DNA from: Lachnospiraceae bacterium
GTDB lineage: Bacteria > Bacillota_A > Clostridia > Lachnospirales > Lachnospiraceae
Reading direction: 5' to 3'
Assembly (NCBI GenBank): GCA_017482005.1
Contig: JAFUOI010000003.1
Location: 186,001-250,000, forward strand
Length of the DNA stretch: 64,000 nucleotides
How positions within the stretch are numbered: the stretch's first letter is position 1; each line of letters starts with the position of its first letter. A program made the position numbers and the translations under genes. The notes under the pieces are model-generated. The model was given only the letters and a program-made list of their open reading frames with translations, did not search any database and had not been told where the DNA came from. Positions 1 through 9,188 of the stretch are shown here, piece after piece.

Positions 1-1371
1 AAGGAGATTCTTTCCCGTGATGAAGAGTTTTCGGCGCAGCAGAAAGCGGCCTTTGATGAGGGGGATATTTATTATACAACATGGGGATGTAAGGAGACGC
101 TCAGCAGAAGCGAAGGCTATCTTGTGAAGAAACTGACGATTTACCCGGGACAGTCCCTTTCATTGCATAAACATGAGAAGCGCAGTGAGCACTGGTCGAT
201 TGTCAGTGGTACGGCAAAGATTAGTCTGGACGGTAAGGAGAGAGATTACCATCGCAATGAAAGCATTTTTGTTCCGATGGGAATGTTCCATCGTATCTCA
301 AACGAGACGACAAAAGATCTGGTTGTAATCGAGGTGAGTATCGGTGAAAGCGTGGGAAGTATGACGGAAGATATGGTGCATGCACCTGGCGAGACAGAAA
401 CAGCAGACACTGATTTTGTAAAGCTTACGCCGGTCTGCAAAGAGTTTTTGTGGGGCGGTAAACGTTTGGCTGAGCTGTACGGTTTTGGCGGACAGGGAGA
501 AGTGATAGCAGAAAGCTGGGAGCTTTCCGCTCATCCGGCCGGTGTCAGCACGGTTTGCGGCGGCAAATTTGACGGAATGCCTTTTGATAAATATTTGGAA
601 CAGATAGGAAAGGATGCTTTGGGATGGAAATGTCAGCCTTATGAGCGTTTTCCGATGCTTGTGAAATTTATCGATGCGACGGAGAAACTTTCCATTCAGG
701 TACATCCGGATGATGCTTATGCAATGCCTCATGAAAATGATTACGGAAAAAATGAAATGTGGTATATTCTTGATGCAAAAGAGGGAGCATTTGTGTACCT
801 TGGATTTGAAAGAGATACGACACGCGAAGAGGTGGAGCAGAGGATAAAAGACGGTACTCTTGCGGAAATTCTGCACAAAGTTCCGGTTCGAAAGGGGGAT
901 TCCGTGTTTGTGCCTGCCGGTCAGATTCACGCCATCGGAGAAGGTGTTTTGATTCTAGAAGTGCAGCAGAGCTCCAATGCAACCTATCGTCTCTATGACT
1001 ACAATAGGATTGATAAGAACGGCCGGCTCCGCGAGCTGCATCTTGATAAGGCATTTGCTAATATCAGTTTTAAGGCAAGTGACGAAAAAGGAAGGCCGAT
1101 GGGCATATGGCAGGAAGAAAAAGGATATCGTAAGCAGCTTCTGCAGCAGTGCAAGTATTTTTCCGTGTGGTCTTATGAGGTGGAAGAGCAGGCGGAGTTT
1201 GTAATGGATGACTCCACGTTCTGGTCTGTGGTTATTTTGTCCGGTGCCGGCGAATTGAGTGCCGGTAGCACAAAAGCGAAATTTGCCAAAGGTGATAGTT
1301 TCTTTTTGCCGGCAGGACGCAAAGTGGTAAGGATGACAGGGGAATGTCATTTTGTGCTCAGCCATGTATAG
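1..1371 (+). CDS. ManC-type cupin fused to type I mannose-6-phosphate isomerase (5' partial)
   Basis: The frame is open from base 1, so the start lies upstream. The first ~120 visible residues form the C-terminal cupin of mannose-1-phosphate guanylyltransferase (ManC), with PGQSLSLHKHEKRSEHW and the FVPMGMFH turn. After a short linker comes a complete Firmicute-type ManA isomerase (from DFVKLTPVCKEFLWGG) with zinc ligands visible in QVHPDD, KNEMWYIL and VPAGQIHAIG. The intact protein is probably a three-part guanylyltransferase-cupin-isomerase that makes GDP-mannose from fructose-6-phosphate in the cytosol. The nucleotidyltransferase part is inferred because it is outside the window. GDP-mannose fits the glycopolymer locus that follows. 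Confidence 0.85.
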   Translation, partial: KEILSRDEEFSAQQKAAFDEGDIYYTTWGCKETLSRSEGYLVKKLTIYPGQSLSLHKHEKRSEHWSIVSGTAKISLDGKERDYHRNESIFVPMGMFHRISNETTKDLVVIEVSIGESVGSMTEDMVHAPGETETADTDFVKLTPVCKEFLWGGKRLAELYGFGGQGEVIAESWELSAHPAGVSTVCGGKFDGMPFDKYLEQIGKDALGWKCQPYERFPMLVKFIDATEKLSIQVHPDDAYAMPHENDYGKNEMWYILDAKEGAFVYLGFERDTTREEVEQRIKDGTLAEILHKVPVRKGDSVFVPAGQIHAIGEGVLILEVQQSSNATYRLYDYNRIDKNGRLRELHLDKAFANISFKASDEKGRPMGIWQEEKGYRKQLLQQCKYFSVWSYEVEEQAEFVMDDSTFWSVVILSGAGELSAGSTKAKFAKGDSFFLPAGRKVVRMTGECHFVLSHV

Positions 1372-1388
1372 GCGATAGTTGTGTTTTG

Positions 1389-1450
1389 GTATATGGGAGG
1401 CCTATTGCCATATACTGCACATTGCATTTTCGGATAAAATGATGTAAACT
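1389..1450 (+). promoter_or_regulatory. Possible promoter with upstream inverted repeat
   Basis: A perfect 8-bp inverted repeat, GTATATGG (1389-1396) and CCATATAC (1408-1415), lies just before a candidate promoter, TTGCAT (1422-1427), 17 bp, TAAACT (1445-1450), upstream of the autolysin gene. The -10 box matches the consensus at only four positions. The inverted repeat may be an operator or a weak terminator of the preceding gene; it has no T-run. Confidence 0.3.
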
Positions 1451-1499
1451 GTACAAGGTTACATAAAATGGAACAAACGATAATAGGAGTGAATGACGA

Positions 1500-4400
1500 A
1501 TGCATTTGAATCATAAGAAATACGGATGGAAAAGAGGAATCGCGGCGCTTAGTGCGATTATGATGTTGCTGCAGACACCGCTGGGATATCTGCCGGTTAT
1601 GGCCAATGTGACGGAGACTGTGTCACAAAATGATATCAGCATGACCGGTGATGAAGTGTCGTCAAACACGGTGCAGACACCGGAAGCGACGGAGACACAG
1701 CAGGAGGATGTGGCTGAGGATGAACAGGTGCAGTCCGGAAATCTTTTGCTGAATTATGCATATATTGAGCAGGCACAGTTGGACGTGGCCAAGGAGCAGA
1801 ATATTATGATTTCTGTCGGAGAAGGCGAGATTGCATGGCAGCAGGCAGTGCTTACATTGGAAAATACATCGACAGGCGAAGAGAAAGAAATCCCGGTACA
1901 TAAAATGGTAGATAATCTGCTTCATTTTTCTGTTGATACGCAAGGGTTTGAAGCCGGTGTGTACCGGGTAGCAAAGCTTTCTTATTCCTATATTGAGGAA
2001 GAAAAACAAAAATCCGGTGAAATCGTTTTTGCGGATGTGGCGGATATGGAGAATGTCTGTTTTGGATTGGGTATGGCAAATCCCCTTTCGGCAGAAACAT
2101 TTACACAATATGATGCAGAAGGTGTTCAGATCGATACAGATGTACAGGCACTTGATGTCAATGTTGTTTCCCTTCAGGGAGCAGAGGAAAATGCAGAAGC
2201 AGCAGATAAAGTAGCGCAGGCAATCGAACAGGCAGATGCCATGGTAGAGGCACAGACGCAGGAAGTTACGGCTGACCGTGCGGGGAATGTGCAGATTCAG
2301 GCGGATGATGTGACTGCGGAGGGAAAAGTAGCAGGAAGTCTTGTTGTCATGCTGGATCCGGGACATGACGAAACTCATGCCGGTGCACGGGCAAACGGTC
2401 TGGAAGAAGAAAATCTGACGTTGAAGGTTGCAGAATATTGTAAGGAGTATCTTGAAAAAACATATACGGACGTAGTTGTATACATGACACGTCCAAACGG
2501 AAATTGTCCGTATCCGGGAACGAAATCGGCGGATTGTAATGCTGCCCGTGTGGAAGCTGCTCACAGAGCCGGTGCAGATGTCTATGTAAGTCTGCACTTT
2601 AATTCAACAGCATCTTCATCAACGTCGGCAAGCGGGGCGATGGTATTCTATCCCAACGGCAATTACAACGGAAATGTAGGTTCGGCGGGCGCAACACTTG
2701 CGTCAAAAATCATAGAAGAATTGATTAAGCTTGGTTTGAGTAATAAAGGTATCCACATCAAAAATTCGGGAGATAATACATTGTACCCGGATGGATCACT
2801 GGCAGATTATTACGGGGTAATCCGCCGGTCAAAAGAGAAAGGGATTCCGGCGGTAATCGTGGAACATGCCTTTTTAAATAATGCTTCAGATGCAGCTTTT
2901 TTGAGAGATGAGAACAATCTGAAAAAACTCGGTATTGCCGATGCAATCGGAATTGCCAAGGCATATAATCTTTCGACGGAAGAAGTGGAATATGATGCGG
3001 AAGATCTTAAAGTAACGGATATTGACGGTGCAAACGGAACATTTAAGATTACGCTGACTGGTGCCACTCCGGTAGACCGTATTGCAAATATTAAATTCAA
3101 GGTATATCCGACGGCAGATAAGAAGAAGGCTTATACCTATACTGCGACGGCAGATAAAAAGAAAAAAGGAACCTATTCCGTAGTTGCCAATGTGTCAAAT
3201 CACGGAAAAACGGAAGGCAAATACAAAGTAATCGCTTACGCTTACAATGCGGCAGGCAAGAAAACGCAGCTTCGTTCCACGACGGCGACGATTGAGAAGG
3301 CAAAACTCAATACATCGGCGATAAAACTTTCTTCTAAAGTTGCCCAAAACGAGAAAAAGGTAACACTTACATTAAAGAAAAACGCAAATGCTGCCAGTGT
3401 TTACTTTAAAGTTTACAATACTGCGGATGGCAGCAAGAGCAGTAAGAAATATAAGGCTGTGAAGCAGAAGGACGGAAGCTGGAAGGCGACTGTAAAAATT
3501 TCCAAACATAAGAGCGCAGGAGAATATACGGTGCTTGCATATTCGACAAGTTATTTCGGTAAGACGTCGAAAGCAAAAACCGGAACATTCACCATTGTCG
3601 GACCGACCGTGAAAAAGATTCAGGTGAAAAAAATGAATCTGTCCAAGGGTACATTTCAGGTGCGGGCACAGGATGTTACCTCTAAGGCCGGTGTAAAAAA
3701 AGTGCAGATTGTCATTCAGACATTGGACGGCAAGAAAATCAAAAAAACATATACGGCCAAAAAGCATAAATCCGGATATTACTATGTCAATGTCAATATG
3801 AAGGATTATAAGTACGGATACGGAAGATACAGCATTTCCGTAAAAGTAAAGGACGGCAACGGCATTGATAAAGTTGTAAAGAAATATGTGAAGGAGATCG
3901 AGAAACCGGAGCCGAAGCTGACAATGAAGCTTAAGAGCAAACAGACGAAAATTTCAATGACGGCTTCCGATTTGGGAATTGAGGCTACGGTAAAAGGTGT
4001 GAAGTTCAAAGTGTATCACGAGGATGCGCCTTCAAAGAAAAAGTCTTACACTGCGAAAAAGCAGAAAGACGGTTCCTATGCCAAAACCATTCCTGTTTCC
4101 GATTTTAAGAAGAGCGGAAAATACAAGATTGTAACCTATGTAAAAGGAACAAACGGTAAATATAAAAAGATCGGAAAGACGCAGACGGTAACGGTTTCCG
4201 ACATCAAGGGCGGAAAACTGAAGGCGAAGAGGAAAACAACCACATCATCGTATCTTTATATCTCGGATATAAAATATAAGGGTACAATCAGTAAGGTTGA
4301 GGTAAAAGTTTGGCCGAAGTCGAAAACCACTGCAAAGAAAACTTATACGGCAAAACTTCAAAAATCCGGAGCGTACCGCGTGACGGTAGATGCGAAAAAT

Positions 4401-5042
4401 CACAAGAAGAAAAAAGGTGAGTACGCATATCAGGTGACGGTCGTTGCCAAAAACGGAATTAAGAAAAAGCTTCTGAAAGGTACATTTACCATCGGAAAAA
4501 ATGCGGAGGATGGTGAATTATATGAAATCACCGGTGACAGCAATGTGACGGTTGACCAGATGGTGACTTATTACAAAAAGAATGCAACATATCCGACATT
4601 TTATTCGGTTTCCGATGCGCCGACACTGAAAAAATTCTGTGAGATGTACTACGAAGAATGTGAGGCGGAAGGAATCCGCGCCGAAGTGGCATTTGCCCAG
4701 GCGATGCATGAGACGAATTTTCTTAAATTCGGCGGTGATGTATCGATTACCCAGTACAACTTTGCCGGAATCGGAGCTACGGGAGGCGGCGCAAAAGGAA
4801 ATGTGTTTGCTACCGTAAGGCAGGGAATCCGGGCGCAGGTACAGCATCTTAAGGCATATGCCAACGATGAACCGCTTAGTCAGGAATGCGTGGATCCACG
4901 GTTTGGATATGTGAAGAGAGGAACGGCTCCGTATGTGGAATGGCTCAGTATTCCGAACAATCCATACGGCGGCGGATGGGCGACCAATCCGCTGTACGGA
5001 AGCTCCATCCGCAAAATGATCATGGCGCTTCGCAACTGTTAA
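1500..5042 (+). CDS. Secreted two-enzyme autolysin: amidase_3, five GBS_Bsp-like repeats, glucosaminidase
   Basis: 1180 residues. An N-terminal signal sequence (basic start, then ALSAIMMLLQTPLGYLPVMA) is followed by an acidic linker. At about residues 275-490 is an N-acetylmuramoyl-L-alanine amidase of the Amidase_3 type, with zinc ligands suggested by LDPGHDE, SLHFNS and VEHAFLNN. Residues ~500-1000 are five lysine-rich repeats of ~100 residues resembling GBS_Bsp-like modules. The C-terminus resembles an endo-beta-N-acetylglucosaminidase (AFAQAMHETNFLKFGGD, QYNFAGIGATGG). It should cut both the peptide and glycan links of peptidoglycan outside the cell, the repeats probably binding the wall. 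RBS TAGGAG precedes the ATG. Confidence 0.9.
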   Translation: MHLNHKKYGWKRGIAALSAIMMLLQTPLGYLPVMANVTETVSQNDISMTGDEVSSNTVQTPEATETQQEDVAEDEQVQSGNLLLNYAYIEQAQLDVAKEQNIMISVGEGEIAWQQAVLTLENTSTGEEKEIPVHKMVDNLLHFSVDTQGFEAGVYRVAKLSYSYIEEEKQKSGEIVFADVADMENVCFGLGMANPLSAETFTQYDAEGVQIDTDVQALDVNVVSLQGAEENAEAADKVAQAIEQADAMVEAQTQEVTADRAGNVQIQADDVTAEGKVAGSLVVMLDPGHDETHAGARANGLEEENLTLKVAEYCKEYLEKTYTDVVVYMTRPNGNCPYPGTKSADCNAARVEAAHRAGADVYVSLHFNSTASSSTSASGAMVFYPNGNYNGNVGSAGATLASKIIEELIKLGLSNKGIHIKNSGDNTLYPDGSLADYYGVIRRSKEKGIPAVIVEHAFLNNASDAAFLRDENNLKKLGIADAIGIAKAYNLSTEEVEYDAEDLKVTDIDGANGTFKITLTGATPVDRIANIKFKVYPTADKKKAYTYTATADKKKKGTYSVVANVSNHGKTEGKYKVIAYAYNAAGKKTQLRSTTATIEKAKLNTSAIKLSSKVAQNEKKVTLTLKKNANAASVYFKVYNTADGSKSSKKYKAVKQKDGSWKATVKISKHKSAGEYTVLAYSTSYFGKTSKAKTGTFTIVGPTVKKIQVKKMNLSKGTFQVRAQDVTSKAGVKKVQIVIQTLDGKKIKKTYTAKKHKSGYYYVNVNMKDYKYGYGRYSISVKVKDGNGIDKVVKKYVKEIEKPEPKLTMKLKSKQTKISMTASDLGIEATVKGVKFKVYHEDAPSKKKSYTAKKQKDGSYAKTIPVSDFKKSGKYKIVTYVKGTNGKYKKIGKTQTVTVSDIKGGKLKAKRKTTTSSYLYISDIKYKGTISKVEVKVWPKSKTTAKKTYTAKLQKSGAYRVTVDAKNHKKKKGEYAYQVTVVAKNGIKKKLLKGTFTIGKNAEDGELYEITGDSNVTVDQMVTYYKKNATYPTFYSVSDAPTLKKFCEMYYEECEAEGIRAEVAFAQAMHETNFLKFGGDVSITQYNFAGIGATGGGAKGNVFATVRQGIRAQVQHLKAYANDEPLSQECVDPRFGYVKRGTAPYVEWLSIPNNPYGGGWATNPLYGSSIRKMIMALRNC

Positions 5043-5099
5043 TTAGATATTGACGAATTGCCGCACTTTTCATATACTGAAAATGGCAAATAAATGATA

Positions 5100-5126
5100 A
5101 AGCATACAAGATATTGTATGCTTTTG
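5100..5126 (+). terminator. Rho-independent terminator
   Basis: AAGCATACAA (5100-5109), a GATA loop, TTGTATGCTT (5114-5123) and a short T-run. It lies after the autolysin gene and before rfbC. Confidence 0.75.
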
Positions 5127-5172
5127 ATTTATATATCATTTATATATTAGTTTGCAGAATCGAGGAGAAAAT

Positions 5173-5745
5173 ATGGGAAAGATAACAGTAGAAACCTGTC
5201 ACATAGAAGGGCTTAAGGTAATCACACCGACCGTGTTCGGTGATGCCAGAGGCTATTTTATGGAGACTTATAATTATAATGATTTCAAGGAAGCGGGCAT
5301 TGATCAGGTGTTTGTTCAGGACAACCAGTCAGCTTCCAAGAAAGGTGTGCTTCGCGGACTGCATTTTCAGATTAACTTTCCGCAGGACAAGCTTGTGCGT
5401 GTCGTGAGCGGTGAAGTGTACGATGTAGCCGTAGACCTTCGGGAAGGTTCGCCGACTTTCGGACAGTGGTATGGCGTTCACTTGTCTGCGGAGAATAAAA
5501 AACAGTTTTTTATTCCGAAGAATTTTGCACACGGTTTTGTCGTGCTTTCCGATTATGCGGAGTTTGCATACAAATGTACTGATTTTTATCATCCAAACGA
5601 CGAGGGCGGACTTCTTTGGTCGGATCCTGAGATCGGTGTGGAATGGCCGCTTCCGGAAGGAATGAGCAAAGAAGATCTTATCTTATCGGAAAAGGATACA
5701 AAATGGGGCGGTATTTCCGACTATAGGAAAGAACGAAACATGTAA
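5173..5745 (+). CDS. rfbC: dTDP-4-dehydrorhamnose 3,5-epimerase
   Basis: 190 residues, the usual length for RmlC. It epimerises dTDP-4-keto-6-deoxyglucose at C3 and C5, the third step of dTDP-L-rhamnose synthesis in the cytosol. The family signatures DARGYFMETY, QDNQSASKKGVLRGLHFQ (with the catalytic His) and IPKNFAHGFVVLSD are all present. I start at ATG 5173 because GAGGAG sits 6 bp upstream; an in-frame ATG at 5152 has no RBS. Partner genes rfbB and rfbA are at 38-40 kb and rfbD is not in this window. Confidence 0.93.
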   Translation: MGKITVETCHIEGLKVITPTVFGDARGYFMETYNYNDFKEAGIDQVFVQDNQSASKKGVLRGLHFQINFPQDKLVRVVSGEVYDVAVDLREGSPTFGQWYGVHLSAENKKQFFIPKNFAHGFVVLSDYAEFAYKCTDFYHPNDEGGLLWSDPEIGVEWPLPEGMSKEDLILSEKDTKWGGISDYRKERNM

Positions 5746-5802
5746 GCGCTGTAATGCCGGGTATTCGGGGGAATCTTGGTACTTAAAGTGAGATGAAGAA
5801 AG

Positions 5803-7173
5803 ATGAAAAAAAGAGAAAGATATAAAAAACTGATCAGTGCTTTGGAAATGGTATTCCTTATGCTGATTCACACGTATTTCTATGCGGTGCTCTGGTATGG
5901 CTATTACAGTCAGCTGATGCCGAAGAAATTACAGTTTTACCGGAGAGGACATTGGGCCGTAATTGCAATGTATGTGCTTGTTCTCTGGCTGTTTATTAAA
6001 TTGTATGGTGGATTTAAAGTTGGTTATCTGCGATTGTTTGACGTGATATATTCACAGTTTTTGTCGCTGTTTTGTGCCAATGTTGTTCTGTACTTCCAGA
6101 TCTGTCTTCTGACAAGGGATTATGTGACACCGGTGCCGCTTCTGGTTATGACAGTAGTGCAGGCAGTCGTTATTCTGATTTGGGTGTTTGTGTGCAGATA
6201 TCTTTATATGAAGTTGTATCCGCCGCGGAATTTGTTACTTGTTTATGGTGAGAAGACGCCGGTAGATTTTATCAACAAGATTAACGCGCGCAAGGATAAG
6301 TATTTTATTCAAAAGAAGATTCATGTCAGTCAGGGCATGGAAAAGATAAAACAGGCAATTGCCGAGTGTGAAGGTGTTATGATTTGTGAGACGGCTTCGC
6401 ATCCGAGAAATGAAGTGCTTAAATATTGCTTCATTCATTCGGTACGTACGTATGTGGTGCCTAAAGTAACCGATTTAATGCTGATCGGTTCCGATGAGAT
6501 GCATCTTTTTGACACGCCGCTTCTCCTGTCCCGGAATCAGGGACTTTCGGGAGAACAGCAGTTTGTGAAGCGTCTGATGGATATTGTGCTTTCACTGATT
6601 GCATGCATTATTGCGTCACCGTTTATGCTTTTAATTGCCATTGCAATCAAAGTATATGACAGAGGACCTGTTATTTATAAACAGATTCGTCTGACCCAGG
6701 ACGGGAAAGAGTTTTGGATTTATAAGTTTCGCAGTATGGGTGTGGATGCGGAAAAGGGCGGCGCACGCCTTGCGTCCAAGAATGACAGCCGTGTAACACC
6801 GGTAGGTAAGGTTATCCGTAATCTTCATCTGGATGAATTGCCGCAGCTTTTTAATATTTTAAAGGGAGATATGTCCTTTGTGGGACCGAGACCTGAGAGA
6901 CCGGAGATTTTCAAGCAGTATGAGGAAGAACTCCCGGAATTTGCATTCCGTCTCAAGGTAAAGGCAGGTTTGACCGGTTATGCACAGGTGTACGGCAAAT
7001 ACAATACAACACCGCGCGACAAGGTGAAACTTGATGTTGCTTATATAGAACATTATTCTGTATGGCTTGACATTAAACTTATGCTTCTGACGTTTAAGAT
7101 CCTGTTCCAGAAGGAAAATACCGAGGGCGTGGATCAAAATCAGACAACGGCCCTGAAAGGGAAGAAAGACTGA
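5803..7173 (+). CDS. Polyprenyl-phosphate sugar phosphotransferase (WbaP/WcaJ-like initiating transferase)
   Basis: 456 residues. Four N-terminal membrane segments, a short cytosolic region, a further membrane stretch (DIVLSLIACIIASPFMLLIAIAI) and the bacterial sugar transferase domain: YKQIRLTQDGKEFWIYKFRSM, LDELPQLFNILKGDMSFVGPRPE and the KAGLTGYAQVYG end. The family transfers a sugar-1-phosphate from a nucleotide sugar to undecaprenyl phosphate and so starts a lipid-linked glycan. The usual LRKTSLDELPQ appears here as IRNLHLDELPQ, a minor variation. It heads the run of transferase genes that follows, 5 bp from the GT4 gene. Confidence 0.92.
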   Translation: MKKRERYKKLISALEMVFLMLIHTYFYAVLWYGYYSQLMPKKLQFYRRGHWAVIAMYVLVLWLFIKLYGGFKVGYLRLFDVIYSQFLSLFCANVVLYFQICLLTRDYVTPVPLLVMTVVQAVVILIWVFVCRYLYMKLYPPRNLLLVYGEKTPVDFINKINARKDKYFIQKKIHVSQGMEKIKQAIAECEGVMICETASHPRNEVLKYCFIHSVRTYVVPKVTDLMLIGSDEMHLFDTPLLLSRNQGLSGEQQFVKRLMDIVLSLIACIIASPFMLLIAIAIKVYDRGPVIYKQIRLTQDGKEFWIYKFRSMGVDAEKGGARLASKNDSRVTPVGKVIRNLHLDELPQLFNILKGDMSFVGPRPERPEIFKQYEEELPEFAFRLKVKAGLTGYAQVYGKYNTTPRDKVKLDVAYIEHYSVWLDIKLMLLTFKILFQKENTEGVDQNQTTALKGKKD

Positions 7174-7178
7174 GCGGT

Positions 7179-8372
7179 ATGAAAGAAAAGCTTTTGATGC
7201 TCTGTTATCGTGCACCGTATCCGTTGAGATCCGGAAGCGAGATCAGAATGTATCAGTTTATTGAGATGCTCTCGGATACGTATGATATCGATCTTTTGTA
7301 TTTGAAGGAGCATGAGGAGGGGGACATGTCGCCCCTCTATGAAAAATGTCATAAAGTTGAAAAATTTCAGGTATCTGTTCCGGTACGCTGCATGCAGACG
7401 GCGGTCGGATACCTGTTTCGCGGTTGGCCGCTGCAGCTGGGATACTTTTATTCGGCGCAGATGTACAAGTGGATCCGTGAGCATATCGGAGAGTATGATA
7501 ATGTGCTCTGTATGCATATCCGCATGATGTCTTATGTGATGCAGCTTCCAAAGGAGGAGCGTGACAGACTTCATGTTTATTTTGACGGTATTGATGCCAT
7601 TTCCCTGAATTTCCGCAACTCCTATGAACAGTCACGGGGAATCCGGCGACTGATTAACGGGATGGAATACAGACGTATGGAAAAGTATGAGAAGCATGTT
7701 TACGGTCAGGTAAAAGACAGTATACTTATATCTGAGCGGGATCGGGATTATATTAAGCATACGCTTGGTGTGGACTGTGAGCCGGCTGTGATTTACAATT
7801 ATGCCATTGATTACGGATATGATCCGACGATGGAAAAGAAAAAGAGGACATTGGCATTTATGGGCAAAATGAATTATGCACCCAATGTCGATGCGGTTAT
7901 GAATTTTGTAAAAGAAGTATTTCCGGCGTTGAAGGAGACTTACGGAGATCTTGAATTTTGGATTGTCGGAGGCCAGGCCACAAAAGAGATAGAGGAGCTT
8001 GACCGCATAGAAGGAATCAGGATACTGGGATTTGTGGATAATCCGGCACAGTATCTGCAAAGTGCCGCGATGGTTGTCGCACCGATGATCAGCGGGTCGG
8101 GGCTTCAGAACAAGATTGTTCAGGCTATGTATCTCGAGGCGCCTGTGCTTACAACACCGGTCGGTGCAGACGGATTGTTTGATGTGTCGGAAGAAGAGAT
8201 TGTTATTGCGGAAACAAACCGGGATATGATAGAGAAACTGACCTATTATCTGTCAGATGAAGCAGAAGCAGAACGTAAGGCAATCGGACAAAGAGCCAGA
8301 GCCTATATACAGAAGTATTACAGCTACGAAGGCGTAAAACAACAGGTGTGTGATTTTTTTGGAAAAAAGTAA
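7179..8372 (+). CDS. Glycosyltransferase, GT4-like
   Basis: 397 residues with a GT-B fold pattern. The N-terminal half begins LLMLCYRAPYPLRSGSEIRMYQF; the C-terminal nucleotide-sugar domain has LAFMGKMNYAPNVDAV, FWIVGG, ILGFVDNPAQYLQSAAMVVAPM and GSGLQNKIVQAMYLEAPVLTTPVGADGL. These are retaining group 1 transferase features. Donor and acceptor cannot be read from the sequence. It acts at the inner membrane face on a lipid-linked glycan, as inferred from its position directly after the initiating transferase. Its end overlaps the LicD gene by 23 bp. Confidence 0.88.
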   Translation: MKEKLLMLCYRAPYPLRSGSEIRMYQFIEMLSDTYDIDLLYLKEHEEGDMSPLYEKCHKVEKFQVSVPVRCMQTAVGYLFRGWPLQLGYFYSAQMYKWIREHIGEYDNVLCMHIRMMSYVMQLPKEERDRLHVYFDGIDAISLNFRNSYEQSRGIRRLINGMEYRRMEKYEKHVYGQVKDSILISERDRDYIKHTLGVDCEPAVIYNYAIDYGYDPTMEKKKRTLAFMGKMNYAPNVDAVMNFVKEVFPALKETYGDLEFWIVGGQATKEIEELDRIEGIRILGFVDNPAQYLQSAAMVVAPMISGSGLQNKIVQAMYLEAPVLTTPVGADGLFDVSEEEIVIAETNRDMIEKLTYYLSDEAEAERKAIGQRARAYIQKYYSYEGVKQQVCDFFGKK

Positions 8373-9180
8373 AGAAGTATCACAATTACAGAGTCAGCTT
8401 TTGGAAATGATGATCGCGTTTCGGGATTTTGTTTCGGAACGCGGTCTTGATATGTTTCTTGTAGGGGGAAGTGCACTTGGCGCATGCCGTCATAACGGAT
8501 TTATTCCGTGGGATGACGACGCGGACCTGGCCATGATGCGGGGGGATTTTGAGAAGATGGAAAAGGCCATGGAGCAAAACGGAAACCGGCTTGGGGAATA
8601 TGTCTATTCGCCGGTAGAACATCATATCACGCCCGATGCTCCGGTAGGCTATTTGTATAAGCTGAAAAAATGTGGAGAAGGATACGAAATCCTGCTTAAA
8701 ATAGATATTCACCCCATTGACGGAGTGCCTTCGGGAAAGTTTATGAAGAAAGTGCAGATGGTTTCTGCACTCGTTTATTATCTTTCCACGTACCGGCTTC
8801 CGGTCAAAAATAAAGGAAAAACCATCCGTAATATTTCGAAGATGATATTAAAAATGACGCCGGAATTTATGTTCCGTTTTTATATACGCATGGCAAAGAG
8901 GATTTTTACCGCATGGAGCGATGAAACCAGCCGGGAAATCTGCAGTCTGTTCGGTATTGCAGGCTACAATAGAGAGGTTATGCCGAGAGAATGGCTGATG
9001 CCTTTAAAGAAAGTGGAGTTTGAAGGGGAAACTTTTCTTGCACCCCTGAAGACAGAGGAATATTTGACACGTTTGTACGGAGATTACCGGACACTTCCGC
9101 CGGTTGAAAAGAGAAAACCGCATCATGCACATCAGCGTGTGGTGATCCGGATGCCGGACGGCAATCGGAAGGAGAAATAA
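8350..9180 (+). CDS. LicD-family phosphotransferase
   Basis: 276 residues (from GTG 8350; a TTG at 8359 is also possible). The LicD signature FLVGGSALGACRHNGFIPWDDDADLAM, holding the Gly-Gly-Ser and DDD metal-binding core, is intact. Family members transfer phosphocholine, or other phospho-alcohols including ribitol phosphate, from a CDP donor to surface glycans. The surrounding CDP-glycerol genes make a phospho-decoration of a teichoic-type polymer the natural reading, but the group transferred is unknown. It overlaps the previous gene and is translationally close to it. Confidence 0.85.
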   Translation: MIFLEKSKEVSQLQSQLLEMMIAFRDFVSERGLDMFLVGGSALGACRHNGFIPWDDDADLAMMRGDFEKMEKAMEQNGNRLGEYVYSPVEHHITPDAPVGYLYKLKKCGEGYEILLKIDIHPIDGVPSGKFMKKVQMVSALVYYLSTYRLPVKNKGKTIRNISKMILKMTPEFMFRFYIRMAKRIFTAWSDETSREICSLFGIAGYNREVMPREWLMPLKKVEFEGETFLAPLKTEEYLTRLYGDYRTLPPVEKRKPHHAHQRVVIRMPDGNRKEK

Positions 9181-9188
9181 GTCTTTTT

